Part shown: positions 9,061 through 17,413 of the stretch, one piece after another
Layout: the number at the start of each line of letters is the position of its first letter
How positions within the stretch are numbered: position 1 is the first letter of the stretch
From: Paraburkholderia diazotrophica
Lineage (GTDB): Bacteria > Pseudomonadota > Gammaproteobacteria > Burkholderiales > Burkholderiaceae
Assembly: GCF_900108945.1 (NCBI RefSeq)
Contig: NZ_FNYE01000004.1
Coordinates: 301,138-365,137, forward strand
DNA length: 64,000 nt
Direction: 5' to 3'
The notes under the pieces: model-generated
Databases searched by the model: none
The model's input: the letters and a program-made list of their open reading frames with translations, nothing else
Told to the model about the DNA's origin: nothing
Program-made: the position numbers and the translations under genes

Positions 9061-10023
9061 TTAGAAATAACCTTGCTTCTTGCGCTGTTCCATCGCGGCT
9101 TCCGACGTCTGGTCGTCCATCCGCGTCGCGCCGCGTTCCGTGATTTCCGTCACGGCCGTTTCGGCGATGATCTTCTCGACATCGTCTGCATCGCTTTCGA
9201 CGGGGCATGTGCAGCTGATGTCGCCCACCGTGCGGAAGCGCACCAGCGCTTCTTCGCTCGACTCGCCTTCGCGGATCGGCGTGAGCGGCGTCACGGGTAC
9301 GAGCAGGCCGTTGCGGCGCACGATCTCGCGCTTGTGCGCGTAGTAGATCGACGGCAGTTCGAGGTTTTCGCGGGCGATGTATTGCCACACGTCGAGTTCC
9401 GTCCAGTTCGAGATCGGGAACACGCGCAGGTGCTCGCCCTGATGCAGGCGCGCGTTGTACAGGCTCCACAGCTCGGGGCGCTGCGCTTTCGGGTCCCATT
9501 GGCCGAACTCGTCACGGAACGAGAAGATGCGCTCTTTCGCGCGCGCCTTTTCTTCGTCGCGGCGCGCGCCGCCGATCATCGCCGTATAGCCGTATTGCTC
9601 GATGGTTTCGAGCAGCGTGACGGCTTGCGCGGCATTGCGCGAATCCGTTTCGCGGCGCAGGCGCACGGTGCCGCGCTTGATCGAGTCTTCGACGTGACCG
9701 ACCACCAGTTCGGCGCCGATCTCTTGCGCACGCCGGTCGCGGAAGTCGATCACTTCGTCGTAGTTGTGACCCGTGTCGATGTGCACGAGCGGGAACGGCA
9801 GCTGCGTCTTGCGGTTCGCGCCGAGGCCGAACGCCTTCAACGCAAGCGCCAGCACGACGACGGAATCCTTGCCGCCCGAGAACAACAGCGCAGGCTTGCT
9901 GCACTCGGCGACCAGTTCGCGCAGGATGTGAATCGATTCGGCCTCGAGCCAGTCGAGGTGATCCATCCGGTTCGCCGTGACGGGCAGCGGTGCGTTGACA
10001 GTGGAATCGAGCGTCGTGCTCAT
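9061..10023 (-). CDS. cysD: Sulfate adenylyltransferase subunit 2
   Basis: A 320-aa adenylyltransferase of the PP-loop superfamily; the loop LLFSGGKDSVV is at about residues 47-57. With CysN it activates sulfate to APS in the cytosol. I placed the start at 10023 (MSTTLDSTVN) because family proteins begin shortly before the MDHLDWLEAESIHILRE stretch; the open frame extends 20 codons further upstream. It follows cysH by about 140 bases, a gap that is long for this operon, so an extra promoter there is possible. Confidence 0.94.
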   Translation of the reverse strand: MSTTLDSTVNAPLPVTANRMDHLDWLEAESIHILRELVAECSKPALLFSGGKDSVVVLALALKAFGLGANRKTQLPFPLVHIDTGHNYDEVIDFRDRRAQEIGAELVVGHVEDSIKRGTVRLRRETDSRNAAQAVTLLETIEQYGYTAMIGGARRDEEKARAKERIFSFRDEFGQWDPKAQRPELWSLYNARLHQGEHLRVFPISNWTELDVWQYIARENLELPSIYYAHKREIVRRNGLLVPVTPLTPIREGESSEEALVRFRTVGDISCTCPVESDADDVEKIIAETAVTEITERGATRMDDQTSEAAMEQRKKQGYF

Positions 10024-10162
10024 TTTCTGGTCCTTCATTGGTTCGTGTCGCATGTTCGGGTGCTCACCTGATGCGTGCGGCACGTAAGGGATTCAATCGA
10101 AACCGGTAATCGGCGGCGCACGGCGTTTGGGTCATCTTACGCCGGCGCCCGCGCAGCTCACA

Positions 10163-10903
10163 TCAGGCCGAGGCGTTCTCCGGGACAACCGTGACAGGGA
10201 TCGTCGTGATGTGCAGCCCGCATTCCTTCGTATCGCGCGACTCCCACCACCAGCGCCCTGCCCGGCTGTCTTCGCCGGGACGCACGGCCCGCGTACACGG
10301 CTCGCAGCCGATGCTCGGATAGCCGCGCGCATGCAGCGGGTTCACGGGCACGTCGAAGGCCTTCAGGTAGGCCCATACATCGGATTCCGTCCAGTCAGCG
10401 AGCGGGTTGTACTTGGCGATGCCGCGTGCACCGTCGTGCTCTTCCTCGTGCAGCTCCGCGCGCGTGACAGACTGCTCGCGGCGCTGGCCCGTCACCCATG
10501 CGCCGACGTCGCCGAGCGCGCGATTGAGCGGCTCGACCTTGCGGATTTCGCAGCAACGCTTGCGCAGATCGATGCTTTCGTAAAACGCGTTCAGGCCGTG
10601 CTGCGCGACATACTCGTCGACGGCGGCCGCTTGCGGATGAAACTGCTCGATGTCGTAGCCATAGCGCTCGCGCACGCGGTCGATCATGCCGAGCGTTTCC
10701 GCATGCAGGCGGCCCGTGTTCAGCGAGAAGATGCCGATCTTCACGCCGCGCGACAGGATCGCGTGCGTGAGCAGCATGTCTTCCGCTGCGAGGCTGCTCG
10801 CGAGCTTCACCTTCTCGTGACGCTGCGCGATCGAATCGAGCAGCGCATCGAGACGTTCGATCTTCGCCTCAAGTTCGGGCGTGAGGTCCGTTGCGCTCGT
10901 CAT
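10163..10903 (-). CDS. cysH: APS reductase (CysH, Fe-S type)
   Basis: A 246-aa phospho-sulfate reductase giving sulfite in assimilatory sulfate reduction. It has the Cys pair CC at 117-118 and a second pair at C200 and C203 (SIGCEPC), which together bind a [4Fe-4S] cluster in APS-using enzymes, and the catalytic Cys228 in the C-terminal ECGLH motif. These four extra cysteines separate APS reductases from the enterobacterial PAPS reductase, so APS is the expected substrate. The start overlaps the stop of the DUF934 gene by 4 bases, so the two are translationally coupled. Confidence 0.93.
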   Translation of the reverse strand: MTSATDLTPELEAKIERLDALLDSIAQRHEKVKLASSLAAEDMLLTHAILSRGVKIGIFSLNTGRLHAETLGMIDRVRERYGYDIEQFHPQAAAVDEYVAQHGLNAFYESIDLRKRCCEIRKVEPLNRALGDVGAWVTGQRREQSVTRAELHEEEHDGARGIAKYNPLADWTESDVWAYLKAFDVPVNPLHARGYPSIGCEPCTRAVRPGEDSRAGRWWWESRDTKECGLHITTIPVTVVPENASA

Positions 10904-11442
10904 ACGGTGGCCTTTTGCGTTGCAGCCGCTTCGCGACGGCGAAAGAGCGGCGAAGGTTCGTCGAATGCGCCTTGGTACTGCACGGTGAATTCAGTGAACG
11001 CCTTCAGCGCATCGTCGATGTCCTTGTCCGCGCGCAGCGCATACGCGTTGAAGCCGCAGCGCTCGTAAAAGCGCAACTGGTCGCGCAGCACGTCGCCGAT
11101 CGCGCGGATCTCGCCCTTGTAGCCATAGCGCTCGCGCAGCAGACGCGCAATGCTGTAGCCGCGGCCATCGCGGAACACCGGGAAGTCGACCGCGATCAGG
11201 CCGAGCTTGTCGAAGTCGCCAACGATGTCGGCGGGCTCGCTATCGGGCGCAAGCCACACGCCGATCTGGTCGGCGCTGCGCGAAGCCGTCAATTCATCAC
11301 GCGATGCCTGCCACAACGCGAGGGGAACGATCACCTTGCCGGCGGGCAATGCGCTCACTGCGGGCAGCGTGCCGTCCTCGGCTGCGCGGATAACCGTGAA
11401 GTCGTCGTTGACGATCGTGCGGTCCTTGATAATCGATGCCAT
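10900..11442 (-). CDS. DUF934 protein of the sulfite-reduction cluster
   Basis: A 180-aa cytosolic protein of the DUF934 family. The GYSIARLLRERYGYKGEIRAIGDVLRDQ stretch (split here around residues 95-125) is the family core. DUF934 genes regularly sit between cysI and cysH in beta- and alpha-proteobacteria and are annotated as possibly helping sulfite reduction, but no reaction has been proven that I know of. Here the gene starts 14 bases after the cysI stop and overlaps cysH by 4 bases, so it is firmly embedded in the operon. No cofactor-binding motif is obvious. Confidence 0.85.
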   Translation of the reverse strand: MASIIKDRTIVNDDFTVIRAAEDGTLPAVSALPAGKVIVPLALWQASRDELTASRSADQIGVWLAPDSEPADIVGDFDKLGLIAVDFPVFRDGRGYSIARLLRERYGYKGEIRAIGDVLRDQLRFYERCGFNAYALRADKDIDDALKAFTEFTVQYQGAFDEPSPLFRRREAAATQKATV

Positions 11443-11455
11443 CTGCTAGTCCTTG

Positions 11456-13135
11456 TTACGCGTGAGCCGGTTGACGCGATGCATACACGCGTTCCTTGAA
11501 CGGTGCGATCCCGATGCGGTTGTAGGTGTCGATGAAGCGTTCGCCGTCGATGCGGTTCTCGACGAACGTGTCGATGACCTTCGACACCACGTCCGGCATT
11601 TCTTCCGCGGAGAACGACGGGCCGATCACGCGGCCGAGCTTCGCGCCGTCCTGGCCCGAGCCCTGCTCGCCGCCGAGCGACACCTGGTACCACTCGGAGC
11701 CGTCCTTGTCGACGCCCAGCACGCCGATGTTGCCGACGTGATGGTGACCGCACGAGTTCATGCAGCCCGAGATGTTCAGCGACACGTCGCCGAGGTCGTA
11801 CACGAAGTCGAGGTCGTCGAAGCGCTCCTGGATCGCTTGCGCAATCGGAATCGACTTCGCGTTCGCGAGCGAGCAGAAGTCGCCACCCGGGCACGCGATG
11901 ATGTCGGTCAGGAGGCCGATGTTCGGCGTCGCGAAGCCTTGCGCCTTGGCCTTTTCCCACAGCGCGTACAGGTCGCGCTTCTTGACGTCGGCGAGAATCA
12001 GGTTCTGTTCGTGCGATACGCGGATCTTGCCGAACGAGTATTCATCGGCCCAGTCGGCGACGGCTTCCATCTGCTTGTCGGTGGCGTCGCCGGGCGCAAC
12101 GCCCGTCTTCTTCAGCGATATCGTGACGGACGCATAGCCCGACACGCGGTGCGGACGCACGTTGCGCTCGACCCAGCGCGCAAACGCACGGCTTTCGAGC
12201 AGATGCTTTTCGAACGACGTGTCCGTGTCCGGCAGCTTCTCGTAGACGGGCGGCTGAAAGTATTGCGACACGCGGTCCAGCTCGGCTTGCGTGAGCGTCG
12301 ACGGGCCGTCCTTCAGGTGCTGCCACTCTTCCTCCACCTGCTGCGAGAACTTCTCCGCCGACAGCGACTTCACGAGAATCTTGATGCGCGCCTTGAACAG
12401 GTTGTCGCGGCGACCGTAGCGGTTGTAGACGCGCAGCACGGCTTCGCAATACGTGAGCAGATGCTGCCAGGGCAGGTCTTTCCTGATGATCGCGCCGACG
12501 ATCGGCGTGCGGCCCAGACCGCCGCCCGCGAGGATGCTCGCGACCACTTCGCCTGCTGCGTTCTTCGTCAGATAGACGCCCAGGTCGTGAATCTGCACGG
12601 CCGCGCGATCTTCCTTCGAGCCCGATACGGCGATCTTGAACTTGCGCGGCAGCCACGCGAATTCCGGGTGGAACGTCGACCACTGGCGCAGAATTTCGGC
12701 CCACGGACGCGGATCGATGATTTCATCGGACGCGACGCCCGCGAACTGATCGGCCGTGATATTGCGGATGCAGTTGCCCGACGTCTGGATCGCGTGCATC
12801 TGCACGGACGCGAGCTTGCGCAGGATTTCCGGCGTCTCTTCGAGCTTGATCCAGTTGTACTGGATGTTCGTGCGCGTCGAGAAGTGGCCGTAGCCGCGAT
12901 CGTGCTCGCGCGCGATGGTCGCGAGCATGCGCAGCTGGTCGCTGCGCAAGTTGCCGTACGGAATCGCGATACGGTGCATGTACGCATGGCGCTGCATGTA
13001 GAGGCCGTTTTGCAGGCGCAGCGGGCGGAACTCTTCTTCGCTCAATTCGCCCGACAGACGGCGACGAACCTGATCGGCGTACTGCGCGACGCGTTCATCG
13101 ACGATGGTCTGGTCGTACTGATCGTATTGGTACAT
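11456..13135 (-). CDS. cysI: Assimilatory sulfite reductase, hemoprotein (CysI type)
   Basis: A 559-aa siroheme/[4Fe-4S] protein that reduces sulfite to sulfide with six electrons. The cluster-siroheme ligands are present as C415 and C421 (ACPGGDFC) and C458 and C462 (GCMNSCGHHH). Two ferrite-like half domains flank the nitrite/sulfite reductase repeats. No CysJ flavoprotein gene is in the cluster, so the electron donor (ferredoxin or a separate reductase) is unknown. I start at 13135 (MYQYDQYDQ) and not 11 codons upstream because the Tyr-rich N-terminus is familiar from beta-proteobacterial homologues. It is the first gene of the minus-strand cys operon and diverges from the CysB-like regulator. 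Confidence 0.93.
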   Translation of the reverse strand: MYQYDQYDQTIVDERVAQYADQVRRRLSGELSEEEFRPLRLQNGLYMQRHAYMHRIAIPYGNLRSDQLRMLATIAREHDRGYGHFSTRTNIQYNWIKLEETPEILRKLASVQMHAIQTSGNCIRNITADQFAGVASDEIIDPRPWAEILRQWSTFHPEFAWLPRKFKIAVSGSKEDRAAVQIHDLGVYLTKNAAGEVVASILAGGGLGRTPIVGAIIRKDLPWQHLLTYCEAVLRVYNRYGRRDNLFKARIKILVKSLSAEKFSQQVEEEWQHLKDGPSTLTQAELDRVSQYFQPPVYEKLPDTDTSFEKHLLESRAFARWVERNVRPHRVSGYASVTISLKKTGVAPGDATDKQMEAVADWADEYSFGKIRVSHEQNLILADVKKRDLYALWEKAKAQGFATPNIGLLTDIIACPGGDFCSLANAKSIPIAQAIQERFDDLDFVYDLGDVSLNISGCMNSCGHHHVGNIGVLGVDKDGSEWYQVSLGGEQGSGQDGAKLGRVIGPSFSAEEMPDVVSKVIDTFVENRIDGERFIDTYNRIGIAPFKERVYASRQPAHA

Positions 13136-13317
13136 TCGGGGACCCCAGGGTTTGTGTTCGTCTCGCACAACACGGCGTTCCGGTTACGCCGCGCCTCGTA
13201 TTCGTCATTGCCAGTCAGCTTTGAGCGTCGCGGCCATGGGCCGTTTAGATGCATCGCTCATTTGCTAATGACAAATACAGATATCCATATTGGAAAAACT
13301 GGAGAAATCGTAATAAA

Positions 13318-13366
13318 CTCGCCTTATATTTCAAACGACTAAAAAATTCTTTTGATATGCGGCGAG
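13318..13366. promoter_or_regulatory. Inverted repeat in the cysI / cysB-like divergent region
   Basis: The 238-base space between the divergent cysI and LysR genes is clearly AT-rich compared with its neighbours. It carries an inverted repeat with arms CTCGCC-TT-ATAT (13318-13327) and ATAT-GC-GGCGAG (13355-13366). The right arm ends 7 bases before the regulator start codon. Divergent layout plus a dyad of this size fits LysR-type control of the cys operon and autoregulation, by inference. Confidence 0.45.
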
Positions 13367-13373
13367 GTTATAT

Positions 13374-14315
13374 ATGAACCTGCATCAGTTCCGCTTCGTA
13401 CGGGAGGCTGTCCGGCAGAACTTCAACCTGACGGAAGCCGCTAAGGCGCTGTATACGAGCCAGCCTGGCGTGTCGAAGGCGATCATCGAGCTGGAAGACG
13501 AACTGGGCGTCGAAATCTTCACACGGCACGGCAAGCGCGTGCGCTCGCTGACCGAGCCGGGGCGGATCATTCTGGCCTCCGTCGAGCGGATTTTGCAGGA
13601 GGTCGAGAGCCTGAAGCGCGTCGGTAAGGATTACGCGGCGCAGGACCAGGGCAATCTCGTGATCGCCGCGACGCACACCCAGGCGCGCTACTCGCTGCCC
13701 GCCGCGATCGCCGAATTCAAGAAGCGCTTCCCGAAGGTGCATCTGTCGATCCTGCAAGGCAGCCCGACGCAGGTCGCGGAAATGGTGATCCACGATCAGG
13801 CGGATCTCGCGATCGCGACGGAAGCCGTGTCCAGCTACAAGGAGCTGGTGTCGCTGCCCTGCTTTTCGTGGCATCACCTGGCCGTGATGCCCGCCGATCA
13901 CCCGCTGCTCGAACGCAAGCAGCTTTCGCTCGACGACCTGACGCAGTTTCCGCTGATCACCTATGACAACGCGTTCGCGGGCCGCACGAAGATCAACGAC
14001 GCGTTCCGCCTGCGCGGCCTGCACCCGGACATCGTGCTCGAGGCGATCGACGCGGACGTGATCAAGACTTATGTCGAGCTGGGGCTGGGCGTCGGCATCA
14101 TGGCCGACATCGCGTTCAACGCCGAGCGCGACCGTCATCTGCGCGCGTTGCCCGTCGGCCATCTGTTCGGCAGCAACGTGACGCGCGTCGCGCTCAAGCA
14201 GGGCGCGTATCTGCGCAGCTATGTGTATACGCTCGTCGAGCTGCTGTCGCCGAACCTGAACCGCAAGCTGATCGAACAGGCGCTCAAGGGCGATCACGAG
14301 ACGTACGAGCTTTGA
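13374..14315 (+). CDS. cysB: LysR-family regulator, CysB type
   Basis: A 313-aa LysR-type transcriptional regulator. The winged helix-turn-helix lies at about 17-50 (FNLTEAAKALYTSQPGVSKA) and the inducer-binding domain follows from about residue 93. The N-terminus MNLHQFRFVREAVRQNFNLTEAA is typical of CysB/Cbl/SsuR rather than other LysR members. In beta-proteobacteria these proteins sense O-acetylserine or APS/sulfate and control sulfur assimilation. Divergence from the cys operon supports that role. Whether it is the housekeeping CysB or the SsuR paralogue cannot be decided from one window. Confidence 0.88.
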   Translation: MNLHQFRFVREAVRQNFNLTEAAKALYTSQPGVSKAIIELEDELGVEIFTRHGKRVRSLTEPGRIILASVERILQEVESLKRVGKDYAAQDQGNLVIAATHTQARYSLPAAIAEFKKRFPKVHLSILQGSPTQVAEMVIHDQADLAIATEAVSSYKELVSLPCFSWHHLAVMPADHPLLERKQLSLDDLTQFPLITYDNAFAGRTKINDAFRLRGLHPDIVLEAIDADVIKTYVELGLGVGIMADIAFNAERDRHLRALPVGHLFGSNVTRVALKQGAYLRSYVYTLVELLSPNLNRKLIEQALKGDHETYEL

Positions 14316-14370
14316 TTTTTGTTCCGCTATAACAACTGACGACTGCCACACCTATCGGAGACCTTTTCGC

Positions 14371-15552
14371 ATGACGCTGCACAAGAACAAGCTGAAAAAC
14401 ACCTTGCGCCATCTGACACGCGCCGCCGCTCTAGGCGCGTTGCTCTTCGCCGCCGCCGCGCATGCGGACGTCAAGGTCGGCATCGATCTGTCGAGCACGG
14501 GACCTGCGGCTGCCATCGGCATCACGAGCAAGAACGCGATGCTGATGTGGCCGAAGACGATTGCCGGCCAGCCGGCGCAGTACATCGTGCTCGACGACGG
14601 CTCCGATCCGGGCGCGGCTGTGCGCAATATCCGCAAGCTGATCAACGAGGACCACGTCGATGTGATCGTCGGGCCGAACATCACGCCTGCCGCGATGGCC
14701 GCGCTCGATCCCGTCGCCGAAAGCCAGACGCCGATGATCACGCTGATCGGTTCGGCGAGCGTCGTCGAGCCGCAGGAGGGCAAGAAGGTCTGGGCGTTCA
14801 AGATGGCGCAGACGGACGGCGCGATGGCCGACGTGATGACGCGCTACATGTCGAATCACAACGTGAAGACGGTCGGCTTCATCGGCTTTGCGGACAGCTA
14901 CGGCGACAGCTGGCTCAACGAGTTCACGAAATTCGCGGCGCTGCGCCATATCCAGGTCGTCGCGACCGAGCGCTTCAATCGCACCGACGCGAGCGTCACG
15001 GGCCAGGTGCTGAAGCTGATGGCCGCGAAGCCCGACGCGGTGCTGATCGCGGGCGCCGGCACGCCGACGGTGCTGCCGCAGCGCACGCTCGTCGAGCGCG
15101 GCTACAAGGGCGCGATCTATCAGACGCACGGCATCGCGACGCCGGAGTTCATCAAGCTCGGCGGCAAGGATGTCGACGGCACGCTCTTTCCGACGCAGCC
15201 TGTCGTCGTCGCGCGCACGCTGCCCGCCGATCATCCGGCGAAGAAGGCCGCGCTCGCGTTCGTCGGCGCGTACGAAGCGCAGTATGGTCCGAACACGGTT
15301 ACGCAGTTCGCGGGCGATGCGGCGGGTGTCTATCCGCGCTTGCAGGATGCCGTCGCACGCGCGTTGAAAACGGCGCAGCCGGGCACGCCGGAGTTTCGCG
15401 TTGCGCTGCGCACGGAGCTTGAGCGCGCGCATGAACTGGTCGTGCCGAACGGCGTCGTGAATACGAGCGCGAAGGATCACGTCGGCCTCGATCAGCGCGC
15501 GAGCGTGATGGGGATCGTCAAGGGTGGGAAGTTTACGTACCTGAGCCAATGA
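14371..15552 (+). CDS. ABC transporter substrate-binding protein, branched-chain amino acid type
   Basis: A 393-aa periplasmic binding protein (Peripla_BP_6 family) with a cleavable signal peptide ending near AAAAHA (residue 32), after which the mature protein starts DVKVGIDLSSTGPAA, as in Leu/Ile/Val-type receptors. It lies alone: the upstream gene is the CysB-like regulator and the downstream gene runs the other way, with no permease or ATPase beside it. It therefore must share a transporter encoded elsewhere. The ligand is unknown; besides branched-chain amino acids, members bind amides, aromatic acids or urea. Confidence 0.85.
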   Translation: MTLHKNKLKNTLRHLTRAAALGALLFAAAAHADVKVGIDLSSTGPAAAIGITSKNAMLMWPKTIAGQPAQYIVLDDGSDPGAAVRNIRKLINEDHVDVIVGPNITPAAMAALDPVAESQTPMITLIGSASVVEPQEGKKVWAFKMAQTDGAMADVMTRYMSNHNVKTVGFIGFADSYGDSWLNEFTKFAALRHIQVVATERFNRTDASVTGQVLKLMAAKPDAVLIAGAGTPTVLPQRTLVERGYKGAIYQTHGIATPEFIKLGGKDVDGTLFPTQPVVVARTLPADHPAKKAALAFVGAYEAQYGPNTVTQFAGDAAGVYPRLQDAVARALKTAQPGTPEFRVALRTELERAHELVVPNGVVNTSAKDHVGLDQRASVMGIVKGGKFTYLSQ

Positions 15553-15642
15553 CGTGAGCCAGTGAGCTTTCTGAAGCCCCTGTGCTCGATGCAGCGGCCA
15601 TCGCCCGACGCGACCCAGTCGCTGCCGCATAACTGCTAACCG

Positions 15643-17031
15643 CTACGCCAAAAACGCCACCGCCTCATCGATCACGCTGCGCCAGTCGCCCATCAACGTC
15701 TGGCGCAGCGGCTTCAGATTCGCCATCCACGGCGACGCATCGCCTTCCACGCCCCACCGCCATTCGCTCGCCAGATTGAGCGGCACGATGGTCGTCTTGC
15801 CGAGCATCGCGCTCAGATTCGCGACGCCCGAATCGACGGCGACGACGGCGTCCAGTTGCTCGATGCACGCGGCCGTCTGCGCGAACGTTGCGATGCCCGG
15901 CCCGTACACGCTGATGTTCGCCGACGGCATTCCCGCGAAGCTCTGTGCGGCGGGATGATGCAGACTCACGAAGTGCCGCTTCGCCGCGACGTGCGGATGC
16001 GTGACGAGAAGTTCGACTTCCGTCAGCGGCAGGCTGCGCCGGATCGCCGAGCAGCGCATCACCGCGCCGACTTCATGTGCGTGCCGCTGATTGCAGTCCC
16101 AGAAGATGCCGACCAGCGACTTGCCAGGATGCGCCGCGCGCATCTCGCGCGCCCATCCGGTGGCGGCGTCGCGCTCCGCATCGGGCGCGCGCAGATACCG
16201 GGGAAAGAACGGCGAAGGCGGCGGCGTCTGCTGCGCGGCCAGCAACGGCAGATGAAGCAGTGTCGCGTGGAGATCGGGCGCGAACTTGCGCACCTCGGCA
16301 GCCAGCGCTTCGGGCATGCCTTCCTGATGATGCAGCGGACGCGGCGCGCTCACGACGACGCACTCCGGCAACGAAGCCTGCAACAGCGCATGCAACGGCG
16401 GATCGCAGGTGATCATCAGGTGCGCGCCCGCAGCCTGCCACTGCGGCACGTTGGCGAACAGCAGGAACTGATCGCCGTAACCCATCTGATGCGTGATCAG
16501 CACACGCTTGCCGCGCAGATCCTGTTCGCCCGACCAAGAAGGCACATCGGCGGGCCGGTAATTGCCGGTGTCGCTATGATTGCGCGCGAGCCACGGCCCG
16601 AAGCCCGCCGGTCGCGCCGTGCGCAGCAGCGCCTCGCCGTACAGATGCTCCGCTTGCCGTGCGAACCACTCGCCTTCGGCGGCGGCCGTTCGCCACGCGC
16701 GCTCCAGCGTCGGAATGCCGCACTCGACGTCGCCCGACATCACGAGGCTCTGCCCCAGGCTCATCTCGTAGTACGCAGGTTTCCACGCGAGCGCCGCATG
16801 GTTGCGCCAGGTCGCGACGGCATCGAAATGCCGGCCCAGCAGCGTCAACGCATGGGCGCGCCAGTTGACGAAATGCACGTCGCGCGGCTCGATCGCGAGC
16901 GCGCGGTCGGCGTACGGCAGCAATTCGTCGTCGCGCTTGTCTTCGATCAACGCGATACAGACGGCGCGCAGCTTGTCGATATCGTCGGGGGCGTGGGCGA
17001 GCGCATCGAGCGCATCCTGAAGGTTCGACAT
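15643..17031 (-). CDS. TPR protein with glycosyltransferase-9-like C-terminus
   Basis: A 462-aa protein. Residues 1-130 form helix pairs of tetratricopeptide type (ALAIEPRDVHFVNWRAHALT). The C-terminal half resembles the ADP-heptose-binding part of GT-B family 9 enzymes, with VAVDSGVANLSAMLGK and WRWGVEGDASPWM near the end. Such TPR-glycosyltransferase fusions occur in proteobacterial surface polysaccharide and protein glycosylation settings, but the acceptor here is unknown. No signal peptide is visible. The start at 17031 is chosen because MSNLQDALDALAHAP begins the helical repeat region; the 65 upstream in-frame codons look non-coding. It is a single-gene unit. Confidence 0.7.
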   Translation of the reverse strand: MSNLQDALDALAHAPDDIDKLRAVCIALIEDKRDDELLPYADRALAIEPRDVHFVNWRAHALTLLGRHFDAVATWRNHAALAWKPAYYEMSLGQSLVMSGDVECGIPTLERAWRTAAAEGEWFARQAEHLYGEALLRTARPAGFGPWLARNHSDTGNYRPADVPSWSGEQDLRGKRVLITHQMGYGDQFLLFANVPQWQAAGAHLMITCDPPLHALLQASLPECVVVSAPRPLHHQEGMPEALAAEVRKFAPDLHATLLHLPLLAAQQTPPPSPFFPRYLRAPDAERDAATGWAREMRAAHPGKSLVGIFWDCNQRHAHEVGAVMRCSAIRRSLPLTEVELLVTHPHVAAKRHFVSLHHPAAQSFAGMPSANISVYGPGIATFAQTAACIEQLDAVVAVDSGVANLSAMLGKTTIVPLNLASEWRWGVEGDASPWMANLKPLRQTLMGDWRSVIDEAVAFLA

Positions 17032-17152
17032 GGCGTGGGTCGCGTCTTTCTTTGTTCGGCAGGACTGACGTATCGGCGGGACCGCCGACGGCGCGCGAGT
17101 ATACGTCGTAGAATCGGGCTGCAATCTCAAAACTTCACTGCATCGTCCGATC

Positions 17153-17410
17153 ATGCGCACGACCCGAGCCATCCATGCCGTCGAACGGCTGAAGACCCGC
17201 AGCGGCAACCCACGTTTCGCGGCCATCAGCCTGTCGGGGGGAGTGTTCTATCTCGTCGACAAATCGGGCGGCACGGAGCAGAAAATCTCCGATCCGCTGC
17301 CGCTCGACGAGTTCGTGAAGTTCGTCGACGCATACGGACCCAGGAAACCGCGCAAGGTCAGCAAGCTCGATCTCGCGTTCGAAGAGCAGATCAAGCGCAG
17401 CAAGAGCTGA
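17153..17410 (+). CDS. Small conserved-looking hypothetical protein
   Basis: An 85-aa protein that I do not recognise by family name. It has a mixed alpha/beta composition with a strand-like AISLSGGVFYLVDKSG section (24-40) and a basic C-terminus (KPRKVSKLDLAFEEQIKRSKS). There is no signal peptide or membrane segment. Codon use is strongly G/C at third positions like the neighbours. It lies between two minus-strand genes with only 3 bases to the stop of the oxidoreductase gene. Length, composition and codon bias support a real gene. Confidence 0.65.
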   Translation: MRTTRAIHAVERLKTRSGNPRFAAISLSGGVFYLVDKSGGTEQKISDPLPLDEFVKFVDAYGPRKPRKVSKLDLAFEEQIKRSKS

Positions 17411-17413
17411 ACG

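Noticed and set aside
11453..13342. A 629-codon plus-strand open frame opposite cysI
   Set aside because: Shadow of cysI in the complementary strand; composition is typical of antisense frames and it matches no family.
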